Assembly (NCBI GenBank): GCA_014529385.2
Contig: CM043969.1
Location: 26,861,946-26,925,945, forward strand
Reading direction: 5' to 3'
DNA length: 64,000 bases
Source: Adiantum capillus-veneris
Lineage: Eukaryota > Streptophyta > Polypodiopsida > Polypodiales > Pteridaceae
A program made the position numbers and the translations under genes. The notes beneath the pieces were generated by a model, which had not been told where the DNA came from, did not search any database, and saw only the letters and a list, made by a program, of their open reading frames with translations. Below, piece after piece: positions 31,140 through 43,072 of the stretch; positions within the stretch are counted from its first letter, which is position 1; each line of letters starts with the position of its first letter.

Positions 31140-33203
31140 ATCTTCTCATCTAAAGTCTTGCTACAAGACATTTTTCATGTGCAGTTTGCCTTGAACAACA
31201 TGCTATGAACTCTCTCTTCATTTCTGCCCAAAAGGGATGAAGTGTAGGTCCAGTTTTGGAGGAAGCAAGCTGTAAAGACAGCTTTTCCCGCCAAAAGTGC
31301 TTGCCCAGTCCAACAACGAGAAGCATTGCACGGGCCACGCCCTCCTCCAGGGTATGAATTTTTTCTTTCAACCACCCCATTTTTTTGGGGGTGTGTATAA
31401 GGCTACAGAAAATTGTTGTATAATTCCTTGCACTCCACAAAAGCGAGAAAAAGCATTGGAAATGTACTCAACCCCCAACATCAGACCTGAGCATTGAATT
31501 TTCATATCAAATTGATTCTGGACTAGTGCCGAGCACACTTTGAAGAAGGAAAGAACCTCTGACTTCTGTATCAGAAAATAGACATACGTATAGCGTTAAT
31601 AGTCACCTATAAATGTCAAGAATTATTTGGAACCAGCAATGGGAGATGTTTTGATAGCACCACATAGATTTGAGTGTATCAATTGCATGGGTTTGGATCT
31701 TCTCAAGTGGGAGTAGTAAAACCTTTTACGTTGAGCTTTGCCCAAGATACACCCTTCACAAATATCTATGTTCGTCCATCTGCTGGGAAGGCCGATGCTC
31801 GTGTCTAGATCATCCGTGAATCGCAAGGTCTTGATGCTGGGATGATCAAGCCTGTAATGCCATTTTAGAGTAGTAAATTGTCCATTTGCCTCAGTTGTAA
31901 TCAAGGCTTGTGGTCTAATAGGTCCTTCCCGAGGAACTTGTATAAAGATGCCCCAGGGCCCTGTTTTAGGCATCCGGCTTGAGGACAGTTAATGAGTTCT
32001 CGAATGCCATTAGGTAACTAATGAATTGTACAACACCCACGACAGAATTAAAAGATGGATCCTTGAGAGCTTGCCCGAGACTGAGATTGTGGGCAAGCTG
32101 GCCAGCAGATGGTAGATATTGTCGATGACCATGACTCTACCAATTTGAAGATTGACCTGAATTGAATCAACTCCTTGGGCATAAAGGATGTTTGAATGGT
32201 TTGTAGTTAATCAACCAATCTCCTTGAAAGGTCGTGTGATGTGTGGCTCCAATGTCTAGATACCCCACGTCTTTGTCAGATCAGAAGTGTGAGTCATTAA
32301 TAGCTGTGAATGCTTTGAAGGTCTCATCAGGATAAGTATCAGTATCATCTTCGGTGTAAGCCGCTTGGCTTGAGGATTTCTTCTCCTCATTCCTTGAGCA
32401 TGCAGCTTAGTGCAACAATTGTGTTCAAGATGTCCACATCGATTGCAAAACCGACAAGTAATCTCCGAATTGTAAGGGGGGAGATATCCTAGTGTCTCGG
32501 GAAGGACCTGGCCTAGGTCTAAACTTGGACCCGTTTGGTTTGAAGTACCATTTACCCTTGTGATGAGTAGAGACATAATTCCCCTGGGACACCTGAGAAA
32601 AAGAGAAACTCTTTGTTAAAGGGGAGGTAGTGGAAGTGCCCATTACCATTCTGTTACAGGATGCGGTCATACAGATCTGTGACTGATAATTTTGTTGTGG
32701 CCGATTAAGTGAGATAAAGGAGTAGCAAGAGTCAGGTAAGGCCGGTAACACGAGGGTACCTTGCTGATTAGCATCAAGGGTAAAACTCGAGAGAATAACA
32801 GTGTCTAATAGAACACGCCAAGGTTGAAAAAAGGTCCCCTTCATTCAACGTGAAGTTGATTAGCCTCTTCACGGCTGAGCCTTGAGTGACCCTATCTGTA
32901 GGTTTATTGGTCTGTTCAAGGAGTTTCAAAATTAGATTTGCTGAAACGAGTTCCCTTGGTAGTAATGCCTGTGTATCATGCCCGTGAAACAGGATTTCGA
33001 TTTGAGTGAGGTGAGGGAGGTCGTGGGGTGTCACCATTGATGACCTTCCAAAGAGCCTCTAAGGAGTGCTTGAACAGAATTTGCATCCTGCGGGCCCATA
33101 GTGTATAATTATTTTTTGTCAATTTTGTAAGATCGAATAGGGATGGTGCTGGCTGGTTGAGTGCTGGTGGATGGTTAGGAACTACTGCCAGGTTGAGCCA
33201 TCA
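31140..33203 (-). pseudogene. Copia-2a gag, GAG-pre-integrase and integrase (minus strand)
   Basis: Read from right to left: gag start near 33203 (MAQPGSS, then LTKNNYTLWARRMQILFK near 33110), Ser/Gln-rich gag, a knuckle remnant CRFCNRCGHLEHNC (near 32440), the GAG-pre-integrase domain WHYRLDHPSIKTLRF and CEGCILGKAQRKRF (31873-31723), integrase core pieces RSDVGG (near 31490) and TPKKMGWLKEK (near 31380), and AMLLVVGLGKHFW (near 31320). Frames shift at least five times. The first half of a copia polyprotein only. Confidence 0.82.
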
Positions 33204-33280
33204 AGGATGTATACGGATTCACCAATGGCTAAGCAAACAGGTTCTCTTAGGGTGATTTAATGCACATGAGCAGTATCTAT

Positions 33281-33293
33281 ACTCGTGATAGCA
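33281..33293 (-). other. Copia-2a primer binding site, decayed
   Basis: The minus strand reads TGCTATCACGAGT directly after the LTR end ...TTATCTACA, close to the canonical TGGTATCAGAGC. Confidence 0.55.
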
Positions 33294-33309
33294 TGTAGAT
33301 AATGCAAGG
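33294..33309 (-). repeat. Fragment of the shared Copia-2 LTR
   Basis: TGTAGATAATGCAAGG equals the start (plus orientation) of the LTR at 30111. The rest of this LTR is cut by LINE-C; the other end is at 37804-37891. Confidence 0.5.
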
Positions 33310-34123
33310 AGCGAGAGCCAGATTTGGAAATATGGCTCGATTCTGTTGGGTCAATATGAGACTTTCTGGTCAGCAGGCTCTGTCCAGGAGTGGAAGGGAG
33401 ATGTATGTATGTCTATTGCGAAGCCATGGAAGTCTGCCATTGTGGACAAAGGTATTAACGTGCCAGGCCGGGCTCAGTACATTACTATACTTTCTGTGGG
33501 GAGTACAATGGAGTGCTCAATGTTTATGTGCCTAATCAGGTAAGTGTGCAGGCAAAGTTTTGGTCTCAGATTGATGATGTTCTACCTGCAATTGATAACT
33601 AGTGTGTGGGGAGAGACTTCAACATGCTAGAGGACCTTCTGATAGAGTTGGGGGCAGACTACTCTCCGTGGCAGCGAGCTCGCTGCATGGAGGCTACATG
33701 GGAGACATTATGTATGTCTTTGAGGAATCGGATATATGGCAGCATGAGGGTTTTGCGCACATTTCAGGTAGCTTCTGTTTCTCCTGCTCGGACCGACGAT
33801 AGGGAGGGATCAATCTATCTCGGATAGACCGGTTCTATACTAGTGACTGGTTCGGAGAGCACGGTGGCTCGTTGGGTTTTTAGTTGGGATGACTTTCTCG
33901 TATCATGCACCTGTAGTGCTCTCTATGGAAGAGTAGGCTTGCCAGGTAGGGTAGCAGCTGAGGATCCCCGAGAGAGTCTTGGAAAATGCTTGTCTTGCTC
34001 GATGGAGGCCTATCACGATCCTCAGCACGGTGTACAAAGTTTTGGCCAAAGCTTTGAGTTTAAGGATCCAGCCCCTCCTTGGGGATTTGATTCATGCAAC
34101 ACATACTGGATTTGTCAAGGAGA
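33310..34123 (+). pseudogene. LINE-C endonuclease and start of RT
   Basis: Same family as LINE-B. Endonuclease pieces GQYETFWSAGSVQEW, PGRAQYIT, AKFWSQIDD and GRDFNMLEDLLIELG (APE-type GDFN motif) lie between 33340 and 33660. RT entry is near 34040-34123 (LAKALSLRIQP-like frame, then THTGFVKE). Many frameshifts. The RT stops at 34123 and resumes at 36666. Confidence 0.75.
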
Positions 34124-34995
34124 GCAGTGTGGGGGGATATGTGTTTGAAACGTGAGCCGGGAAGGTGCCAGGCCTCTGGCTGTGAGAGGTGTGAGAGAAT
34201 AAGAAAAACAGATACATATGGCTTTGGCAATCACCGTAATCTTCAATTATCTATTCAAGCTCTGAGTGCAGGCTGTTAGCAACACCGTCACTTGGATCAT
34301 CTGATAATTAAGAGTTTAAGCTCCTGTTTTACCGGGCCGTTAACGACACCGGGACTTAACAAGATGATTAATCAATCTTCAAGTTGATGATGGTGATGGA
34401 AATTCTCTCTTGTCGCTTTATCTGCTTCAACTACCTTCAAGAGCTCTCTGCATTGCTCTGCTGCTTCCTTCAATTGCTCTAAATAATCTTCGTACTTCTC
34501 GTCTTTAATGTTCCCAAATCAAGGTCAAGAGAGACCATGTTTCTTCTTCCTTGCTCCCAGAAATGAAATGTTATATTAACGTCTTCAAAAGGCCAGAATG
34601 ACCTATGAGACCAAACTGATACAAAAGTGGTGAATCTGTTACAATGTCTGGGTACCTTAGTACTAAAGTACTAAGTGTGAAAAGTGTGAAAGTGTGAAAA
34701 TAAATGTGAAAAACTAAATACAAAGTATTAAATAAACTTCTTTAGGAGCATTCTGGGTGTCTGGCTAGAATGCTTCTAATCCTTTGTTGTAGTCTCCTCC
34801 GGTGAAGTGTGCTTCTGCATCTCGGTCGTGGTCGTCTCGATTTCCTAAGCTTAATCGCCCTGTCAATGAGGGTGCCTTTGGTATGAGTGTGGGTACTCCT
34901 TTGTGCTGGCTGCTGGCCTCTTGCTTCTCCTTCCACTTCTGCTTCTCTCGATCAGAAGAAATCTGTGATCTGCCTCTGAGGCTGTAGTGCTCTCT

Positions 34996-35069
<74 letters not shown>

Positions 35070-36665
35070 TTCTTGCTTTCGAGAGAGAGAGATCTCCTTC
35101 TTGCTTAGTTCCAAGAGTGAGAGAGAGAGTTGCTTGCTTCCTTGCTTAGATCCGAGAGCATGAGAGAGAGTTGCTTCTTAGCTCCTCTCCGACTCCTTGC
35201 TTCCTTCTTCTCAAGCTACACCTCCTCCACGTTCATTCATGCAATAATCCCCTTCCTTCCCAAAGCTACTCCAAGAAAAAAACCTCGTTCTCTCATGCAA
35301 TGCCTCTATTTTTGGCAAAAATTTTCCTCTCGGCTTGTCACGGAGGCGTGACAAGCCACTTGTTGACGCGACAGCTTGCAGGTTGAGCAGCACGAAACTC
35401 GGTGAGAAGAGCTCCGAAAATGGGCGCCAGGGCGAGCTGAAGACTTTTCCCTTCTAGACCGCGCTCAGCCAAGCTATGTACAGCTCGGCGCGACTCCATT
35501 TCCTCTCCCCTATGTCTTTTCCCGCTGCCTGCACGTCCTTCTCCTTATTCCCCCCCCCCCCCCCCCCCCCCCCCCCTTTTCACATGTATTGCCCCCTTTT
35601 AGCCTATTGAGTGGCCACACCCCCTTGGGGTCATTCGATTTGCACATTGGGCTTATGGGCGGCCTTATGAGCACACCATATTTGGAATGCACACATGACC
35701 AAGGCATTGCTTCGCAAAAGAAGGCATCACATTTGGCATTCACATCGCCCAAAGCATGGCTAAGCACAACATTTGGTATACATTCCGGCCAACCACATTC
35801 AATGGCACCTCATTGAGTATACATTCCGGCCAAAGCATTCAATGGCACAACATTTGTCCTTAAATGACTATATCATCGTGAATTCTACTGCCCATAACAG
35901 CATCTTGAATAATGCCAATGCTTTTAAGATGCACATATAGGTGATTGCATTTGCCGGAAGGCATTTCCTTCGCACTCGGTTGTTTATTGCTTGTATCAGT
36001 TTCTCGGATAATGCCAAAATTATCCAGCTCAATAGTGCCGACAACTGACACCGGCCTCAAGCCATATATATCTGATGAGCTGTAAATTCCTATGGACTTC
36101 TCAAGCTGCATAGAACGCATACAAACCCTGTTGAGGCTGTAAAATTTCCTTATGGCACACCGAGTGAGGCGGCCGACCTGACACGAAACTGGCCCTCGGG
36201 GAAACTTAATTTGGTGATAACTTGGCGACCAAATCTCCGATTGCTGATCTAACAAGACCGACGTGCTCCACAAAGTGAGCACTTCAAGACCATGTATTCA
36301 CTTCATTTCTGTCCCCTCAGCTGCACTTGCCCAATCCGGTATGGATCTGCATCAACTTAAACTTCAAACTGCCATAACTTCTTCATCGTAGCTCCAATCG
36401 ACGAGCCGTAAAGACAGGCCGGTAGAGCACTTCAAGCACTGCAGTTCTAGATCATAAAATCCCATCTGCGCTCACTTCAAGCATACTCTTTTTTAGCATC
36501 ATTAAGGCATCTGTTGGCCCTTTAAAGCCGCATCTCGCATACATTAAACGTAAAACTAGTTTGTTAGCAAGCCTTGAACACTGATCATTAATCAGGTAAG
36601 CTTCAATTAAGCTCAATGTGCATCTTCCTGGTATCTTTCTTAGCATGGGAGCGGAGCTGCACGAC
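34124..36665. mobile_element. Unidentified insertion within LINE-C, containing a minus-strand LINE tail
   Basis: The LINE-C frame reads TGFVKE before and RSILDNIFTYWEA after; LINE-B has these adjacent (GFVKERSILDNIF), so about 2.5 kb is inserted. Contents: a minus-strand LINE 3' tail (34565-34640, with GGTCTCATAGGTCATTCTGG), the palindrome CTTAGTACT/AGTACTAAG (34652-34671), (GA)n at 34999-35067, a 27-base C run (35550-35576), repeated ACATTCCGGCCAA-type motifs (35780-35835), and a stretch from 35860 with no recognised protein. No clear target duplication or LTR pair found. Confidence 0.5.
34565..35100 (-). mobile_element. 5'-truncated LINE 3' end
   Basis: On the minus strand, CATTGTAACAGATTC and TTTGGTCTCATAGGTCATTCTGG are followed by AATATAACATTTCATTTC, the same order as at 29060-29345. 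The upstream limit is uncertain. Confidence 0.55.
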
Positions 36666-37803
36666 CGTAGTATCCTTGACAACATCTTCACTTATTGGGA
36701 GGCCATTGCTTTGGACATGGGGCATGGACTGCCCCGGGGCCTGATGCGTCTTAGAGTAGAAAATGATGTCTCTCCCCGTGAAACTATCCTCAAAGGCCCC
36801 TACATCAAGGCGCAAAGATCCATTACAATTCTATGTAGCCACTCTGAAAATGGCTTTGGCATGACCCCTTTGCGCCCTAAACACTTCGGGTAGGATGCCA
36901 CACCTTGACAGGGCGGAGGGGAGCCACCCCAACAGTGGTAGAGCACTGGCCATGCCAGGGTTTCACATACGTTTTTTTGACAGTGTTCTGGTCCCAACTT
37001 TGGGCTAGTAGACAGGCTCACAGGATTTCCACTTTTCAGTGGTTGGTTGCACACAGGGGCACAACGGTTGGCTCTTGGCTGGTACACTGTGGACACTCGC
37101 CGTCTTGCCCTTGTTGCGGGCATCCTATGGAGAGCGGCATTGCTTGTGGGATTGCCCTCGGGTGCAGCAGGTCTGGCTGAGAGTCTTGCGGCTTCTAGTC
37201 TCTTTCTCTACGGAGGGGATCTTCACTTGGGGAGCAACAGCATGGTCAACTATTTCCGGTCCGGCCCTCAAATGAGACCGAGCTTGGAAGCTTGGCCATC
37301 AGGCTTCACATTGGGCAGCCTCGATAATGCGACACAGTGACTATACTTGTGCCACAGGAGTGCAACGTGAGGTGGGAGCTTGTGAGCAATCTCACTTTGT
37401 GGTTTATTTGGCGGCCAGATGTCGTAGGGTTTTTGAGGGGCAGCTGGAGCCTCCAGCAGTGACTGTCAGAGCACTCTCGCTAGAGGTGGTCCACACTCTT
37501 GGAGGCCAGGATGACTACATGCAGAACTCCTTTGACCAGGCGGAGCGACGACACCCGTCTTTTCACCGTATCTGGGAGGCAGGCGCCTTCTATTTCATCC
37601 AGCTAGGAGGCACTGCAATCCACTTGTGTGGCTCTTCCCCCCACCCATCGTATGAGGTAGCCCTTGTATGAGCAATTTGGTACACACTCCCAGTGCTAGA
37701 GAGCGTCTCTCTCAGCCTATTGTATATCTCATCCTACGCGGATGCTTGTAGCTCTTTGGGCGGTTTTTTCTCATCATAACTAATGGAAGGATCTCCGTGG
37801 GAA
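36666..37803 (+). pseudogene. LINE-C RT remnant, zf-RVT tail and 3' end
   Basis: RSILDNIFTYWEAIAL resumes the RT but the palm and YADD box are lost. From 37010 the C-terminal zinc module is clear in mixed frames (TFQWLVAHRG, GSWLVHCG, SPSCPCCGHPMES, CLWDCPR), followed by the family tail. It ends GGAAGGATCTCCGTGGG plus an A-rich stretch at about 37803, the same end as the minus-strand copies at 49440 and 60700. Confidence 0.75.
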
Positions 37804-37891
37804 AAAAGAAAACACTTCATATATTATTTTAGATTATCTAAAGTCCTAGAATTAAACGCAATTAAATATTGATTTTTGTCAACCATCAACA
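37804..37891 (-). repeat. Copia-2b 3' LTR fragment, also the 5' LTR of Copia-2a
   Basis: Minus strand: a polypurine-type AGTGGGGCA, then TGTTGATGGTTGAC... It resembles 30240-30303 and is cut by LINE-C at 37803. Confidence 0.55.
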
Positions 37892-37979
37892 TGCCCCACT
37901 AAGCTTAGTATTTTAGGGAGCAATGCAGATTTTCAGACAAGTCCAATGTAGCAGTTCCAATGCTTGATGTTTGGGACTT

Positions 37980-39353
37980 ATTTTGTAAGGAAATCGGCCC
38001 CCTCCTCCTCTATTGGAGCGTAGACTACTTCCACTATCTTCTCCTCAACTAGTTCCCTGATGACGTATTTCTTGAAGTCAATATGCTTGGATCTTTCATT
38101 GTGCTTGTGCTACCTTGTCAACATTATGGCAGACTTGTTGCAATATAATGAGATAGTATGAATGGTACACAACTTTGTTTCTTGAAGGAATTGTCGAATC
38201 CAAATGTCCTCTTTGGGCTGCTACTGACAAGATAAAGTACTCTGCTTTTGTTGAAGATTGTGGTAACACACTTCAACTTTCTTAGCCAAGAGATCACAGC
38301 ACCAGATAATGTAAACACGTAGCCAGAGGCTATCAGTGTCAATGTCGTCCCCCCAATCGACCCAAGCATTGGAGGGTTGTATATACCAGGCAGAGATCCT
38401 TGGAGTGATTGATATAAGAAGTCGCTTAATTTGTCACCAATGAAACATGGCAGGGTTTTGCATGAACTGCGAAAGAAAAATAGTAGGCTGGCATATATCA
38501 GCTCGGGTGCAAGTGACCAGGAAAGGAACACCACCAATAGCATGGCTGTATGGAATGTCTTGCATGGCTTCTTGCTCTGCCATATTGGTTGGTCCATTGA
38601 TTGAAGAAAGCCAAAGGGAGGTGGCAGCGGTATATCAATGCCATGAGCATTCTCCATTTGAAAATGACAAAGTAGGAGCTCAATGTAACGCCTTTGGCTC
38701 AGCTGCACGAGTCCAGCACTGTGATCATGTTGAACTTGTATACCCAAGATGTACTTTAACTCCCCAATGTCAGTCATGAAGAAGGCAGCTCAAAATTCAT
38801 GTTTGGCAGTTTGTATTGCTTGAAGAGAGCCGCTTGCAAGTCTTATATCGTCTATATAGATAGCCACCAAGAGGTAATCATCCTTCCCACCATGAAGGTA
38901 GACATTGACATCAGAAACAAAGCGAGTGTAGCTGTGGTGAAGCATAAAAGTGTTAGATTTATGGTACCACTTTCGTGGAGACTGTTTTAAACTGTAAATA
39001 GACTTAAATAATTTGCAGCATTGAGAAGGGTTCTCCCTGGATTCGTAGCGTGGGGGTTGTTGCTTAAAGATTTCTTCCTCCAAGGTGCCATATTAAAACG
39101 TGGTCTTGACATCCATTTGATGCGCATGAAAAAGATAGTGCGTGGCTATGGCGAGAGGAGTATCCGTAGTGAGGAAATACAAAGCACAGGTTAAAACGTC
39201 TCATTATAATCAAGGCCCTGTGTTTTGGAGAATCTGCGAGCCACCAAGCGAGGTTTGTAATGGTTGACTGAGCGATCAGGATTGTACTTTTTTGGTAGTA
39301 GCCACTTACAAGTAACAACTTTCCTGTCTAAAGGCAGGTCGGTTAGAACCCGT
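37980..39353 (-). pseudogene. Copia-2b reverse transcriptase and RNase H (minus strand)
   Basis: From 39353 leftwards: LTDLPLDRKVVTCKWLLPKK, GLDYNETF, SIYSLKQSPRKWYHK (usually LYGLKQSPRAWY), AIYIDDIRLAS (YVDD box as YIDD), then MTDIGELKYILGIQV (38777), RNase H pieces SGAVISWLRK, and SKHIDFKKYVIRELVEEK and ADFLTK near 38100-37990. Several frameshifts. The upstream part of this polyprotein is at 58230-60690, on the other side of LTR-X. Confidence 0.85.
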
Positions 39354-40553
39354 TGATAAACAACTTTTGGTATGTACAAATAGTGCGTATATGCATGGTC
39401 ATATGTACAAAAGGATGTAAATACATGAATTTGGGAGCTTTGCAAAGTAGTTTCAAGTTTCGAACAAGATGTCACGTGTACAAATTATAAATAGTCATGC
39501 TTGCGTGCCGGAAGTCGAGCACACGTACGTGCATAGACAGGGTGTCGGCGCCTTAGATATGGTTCCAAGTGGCTTCTTTTGGCTCTAGGGAATGTGTTTG
39601 AGCTTTTTAGAATGTAAATAATGCAAGCGGGAGGTGTGGGCACCCTCATTCCGCCCTGGAAGTTTGGTAGTAACTGTCTATTTGTGACGCCTGATATATA
39701 GCGATGCGCGATCCGCCCTAGAAGTGGTCAAAAATGGTATGTGAGCATGTGGCAATTCGATTTGGGTATCAAGGACCAAGCCTACAAAATTTGGTGGATT
39801 TTGGAGTCCGTTTGGTATTTTTCTCGCGATCGAAAAATGCCTGCCATTCGTCAAAACTATCCAAAATTGGGTCCAAAAAAGTCAAACAATGGTCAAAATT
39901 GGCGTGGAAAGGCTGAAATTTGACACATCACTCACGGTGCCATGATGGTTTCAGGTTGAGGGAGAACTTTTGAAGCCAAGAATCAGCACTTTCACCTCTC
40001 TGTGTGTGGGGGGAAGCAGGGTTCCTACAGGTAGCTAATGCAGTGCCGTCGCGTTTGCATCCTGTTTTCGAGTGTGTGGAGGAGTGAATGAGAGATTTTT
40101 CTCTTCAATTTTGCACTTGGGAGAGTCTATGGAAGTTCTGAGGTTTCCATGGATGTGTGTGTGAGAGGAATTGAGGGAAGAAGGTGCAGCTTTCTGCAAG
40201 ACTATGTGACCTGTATTGGTGCCGTTAGGTTTGGGGCTACTTCAAAGAGTCCAATAGAGTGGAGTTTGGTGAAGGTTTTGTAATGTTTGAGAGAGGCCTT
40301 ATGTGGCTGGAGTTCTTTAGTTTTTGATGGTTTTCCTTGTATATTTTGATCAACTCGACTCACCTTGTAGTGTCTGCGGGCAGGCAAGGCTTGTAGGTCA
40401 AGGTGTTTGGAGTTTGATTGGGGATTATGGGGAGAATTTTCATTTTGAGCTCTTAAGTGGTCGTGTGTGTGGGGTGGAATTTAAGTAACTTCCTTGTGTT
40501 GTATTGAGTTTCTTGGGTGTGTGAGTGCACGCACGACGTCTTTTGCTCCATCA
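39354..40553 (+). repeat. LTR-X 5' LTR
   Basis: Starts TGATAAACAACTTTTGGTATG and ends TTTTGCTCCATCA; matches 57008-58229 through its length. No strong TATA box recognised. Confidence 0.85.
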
Positions 40554-40558
40554 TCCTT

Positions 40559-40576
40559 TGGCGATTCTGCTCGGGA
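40559..40576 (+). other. LTR-X primer binding site
   Basis: TGGCGATTCTGCTCGGGA, five bases after the LTR, resembles gypsy sites of the tRNA-Arg type (TGGCGACT...). Confidence 0.7.
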
Positions 40577-40732
40577 GCGAAAATTGCCGGTTGTGTACTC
40601 AAAAGTTGAAGTAGGAGCCGTGATGTATCCACATTTTGGGTGTTGAAGGGAAATTCATGATGGGTGTGCACTCAGAAGTTGAATTTCAAGCCGTGATGTA
40701 TCCACATTTTGGGTGTTGAAGGGAAATTCATG

Positions 40733-41516
40733 ATGGTGGTGCCATTCCAACCATCAATTTTCATAGGTTCTGAGGGTGCAAAGGATTGGCTTGCTTCATA
40801 TGAGTTTGATTTGACATGTTTATGCCGTGCAATTCCAAGTGAGGCGCAAAATCTTGCAGGCATCAATCTGGTGGTCAGAGGTAATGCAAGAGAATGGTAT
40901 GAGGGCTTGTCACAAGATAAGATGGGCAATTGGGACAGGTTTAAGAGATGCTTTTTGAAGTGGTTCAAGAAGGTGATTCCTCACCAAGATGCATGGAAGC
41001 AGGTCACTAGTTTGTTTATGCAAGAGCATGAGTCGATTGCACAATTTTGGTCAAGATTTGATGATGCTTGGAGAGTCTGGAAAGATGCTTTGTTGCATGT
41101 GGAAGCCATGTCTAAAGAGGAATTTTATTCCGCTTTTACAAATAGCCAAAGACTACAAGTATTCACGAGTCTGGTGCGACCGGTCCTTAAGATGAAATTG
41201 CAAGAGAAAGAGCCCAATTCCATGTGTGAGACATTGAAAATAGCGCTACAAAAAGAGAGAAAGCTATGTGTTGCTACATGCATGAAGTACCCTTTGTCAA
41301 TATGTGGTATGGATAGTGTGGATGACCTTTATGTGCATAAAGTCACAGTTGTAGATGCTCATGCTGGCAAGGATAATAGTTTGGAGACATGTGCGAATGC
41401 CCATATGCTCAAAGTCGATACCAACGAAGTATGTGAAGCAACTTGGGAGACCATACACATCCCTATGGTGCAAAATGGCAAGGACATAGTAGATGAATGT
41501 AAAAGTTTTGAGCATT
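40733..41516 (+). CDS. LTR-X gag-like protein
   Basis: Open frame with ATG at 40733 (MMVVPFQPSIFIGSEGAKDW), about 260 residues. Typical Ty3-type gag core: WLASYEFDLTCLCRAIP, NAREWYEGLSQ, WDRFKRCFLKWFKKVIP, ESIAQFWSRFDDAWR. It is intact over this stretch, unlike most genes here. No zinc knuckle follows. Upstream, a ~73-base segment is duplicated in tandem (GCCGTGATGTATCCACATTT at 40617 and 40690). Capsid protein is the likely role. Confidence 0.75.
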
Positions 41517-41868
41517 AGCAGCATAAAAAATGAAGATGATGAAAGTGAAATAAAGGAGGAGGATGTAGCCTACGATGGTGACATATCTGATGCTTGTGAG
41601 AGCTGGTGTAGTGATGTATGCGATGATGACATAGAGTTGCTAGATCCATTGAAGGATATGGTAGCCTTGCACAAAGAGCAACTTATATTTTGGAAAGGAG
41701 CTTTGCAACAACAGGACATAGATGCTTGCATTGTCGATGAGATGGTGGACTATGGACAAGGACTTTCTACACCGAGTGAAGATGATGCAGGAGACGATGA
41801 TTCTATGATAGTTGATGTGACCATGAGGCTTGGATCCATGTTCTTTACTAGAGCTAGGGGTTGGGCAA
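41493..41868 (+). CDS. LTR-X acidic ORF after gag, cut by LTR-T
   Basis: Overlaps the end of the gag frame and runs to the LTR-T junction. About 125 residues, very acidic (NEDDESEIKEEDVAYDGD, DDDIELLDPLKDMVALHKEQ). Similar acidic wording reappears after LINE-B (SVEEEDAGDSVFEERIQFW), so it may continue at 49291. No domain recognised. Confidence 0.45.
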
Positions 41869-41871
41869 TTC

Positions 41872-42457
41872 TGTAGCAGGGCTACGGTGTCACTTTCACA
41901 GGACACACAGTTAGTACAGTTGGTCTGGTCTGGTTCACACTGGACAGACTCTCTGGGTTGGACAGTGACACGGCACGGATACGGACGGTGGTCTAGTAGA
42001 CATCGTGGCCAGGTCACCACCACTGGTCACTCAATTTGGGGATAGACTTAGATGGCTGACATTTATGAGCCGTTGGTGGCTCTTTGTGGTTGGACATATG
42101 AGTAGTAGCGGTTGGGTCATCATTATCATCTCCTTCATATATGGTCCAGCGTTGTCGTCTAGAGTAGTGAGTCTATACACAGCACGTCTGCACCATCCCT
42201 GCACATCTGAGCCTTGACACCCTCATTGTACCCGTGAGTTCTGGGCTGGAGCTGAGTGTGCTGCCACGCCAGAGTCTGTATCGGTTCTTTGAGATAGTCG
42301 AGTCCATATGATATGTTCTAGTCTGCTATTGTGTCTCTGTGTCGATTAGCTGTTATCTATTGTTTCCTGTGTTTACATTCTGTTTTGAGTGAGATGTCAC
42401 ACACATTGCACTGAGGAGCACCCCCTGTAGAGAGCACAACACACTATCCGCACTACA
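41872..42457 (+). repeat. LTR-T 5' LTR
   Basis: 586 bp, TGTAGCAGGG...CCGCACTACA. A possible PBS TGGCACGTCCGGTGG lies at 42472-42486, a little further from the LTR than usual. Confidence 0.88.
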
Positions 42458-43072
42458 GGTGCTCTCATTTTTGGCACGTCCGGTGGAACCTCAACTGAAG
42501 TCTCACTCTCTGTTGAGTTACAAATCGAGGAGCTAGCTGGGTTTACCTAGCCTCGCCTACTTCACCTTGCACAGTGCAGCCTGCGGGTCTGGTCCAGTTT
42601 CACCCTAGACAGCCTAGTCTAGCTGACCTAGTCTCTCACCTTGCTGGTCTGGTCCCCTCTCACCCTGGTCCAATCAGCTCTCGTCCTGGTCTAGTCCTTC
42701 CTCGTCCCTGGTCCAGCCAAGTGGTCTAGTCACTCGCCCTTGTCTATTAGTCTAGTAGAGTCTAGACCGGTGTTCAACTATTAAAAGTCTTCTTGCCCAA
42801 AGCTTGGTTGGGTTTGTGGTTTACTGCATGACACATACAAGGCAGTCATTAGAGCGTCAAAGCGCACTACTGAGTCCTCTGAAGCACTACCACAGAAGGC
42901 ATCAACCCTTGGTACCTAGTAGAAGTCCACCAACCTCATCACCCATACCTCCACATACGACATCATCCATTCCTCCACCGGTTCTACATCTTCCAGGGCA
43001 CCTTCCCCAGTAAAGCTCTCTCCCATTTTGTTATAGCAAGCTATTGAGCAACGGGCTCCTGAGCAAGAGGCC
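42458..43072 (+). other. LTR-T leader, mostly non-coding
   Basis: Carries the possible PBS and a run of diverged CTGGTCTAGTC-type repeats (42590-42770). Weak coding traces rich in Pro/Ser/Thr (42804-43013) may be the gag N-terminus in another frame. Confidence 0.5.

Noticed and set aside
39354-39475. N-terminal extension of the Copia-2b RT frame to 39475
   Set aside because: This part is the start of the LTR-X LTR read backwards; the frame is open by chance. The copia sequence truly continues at 58229.
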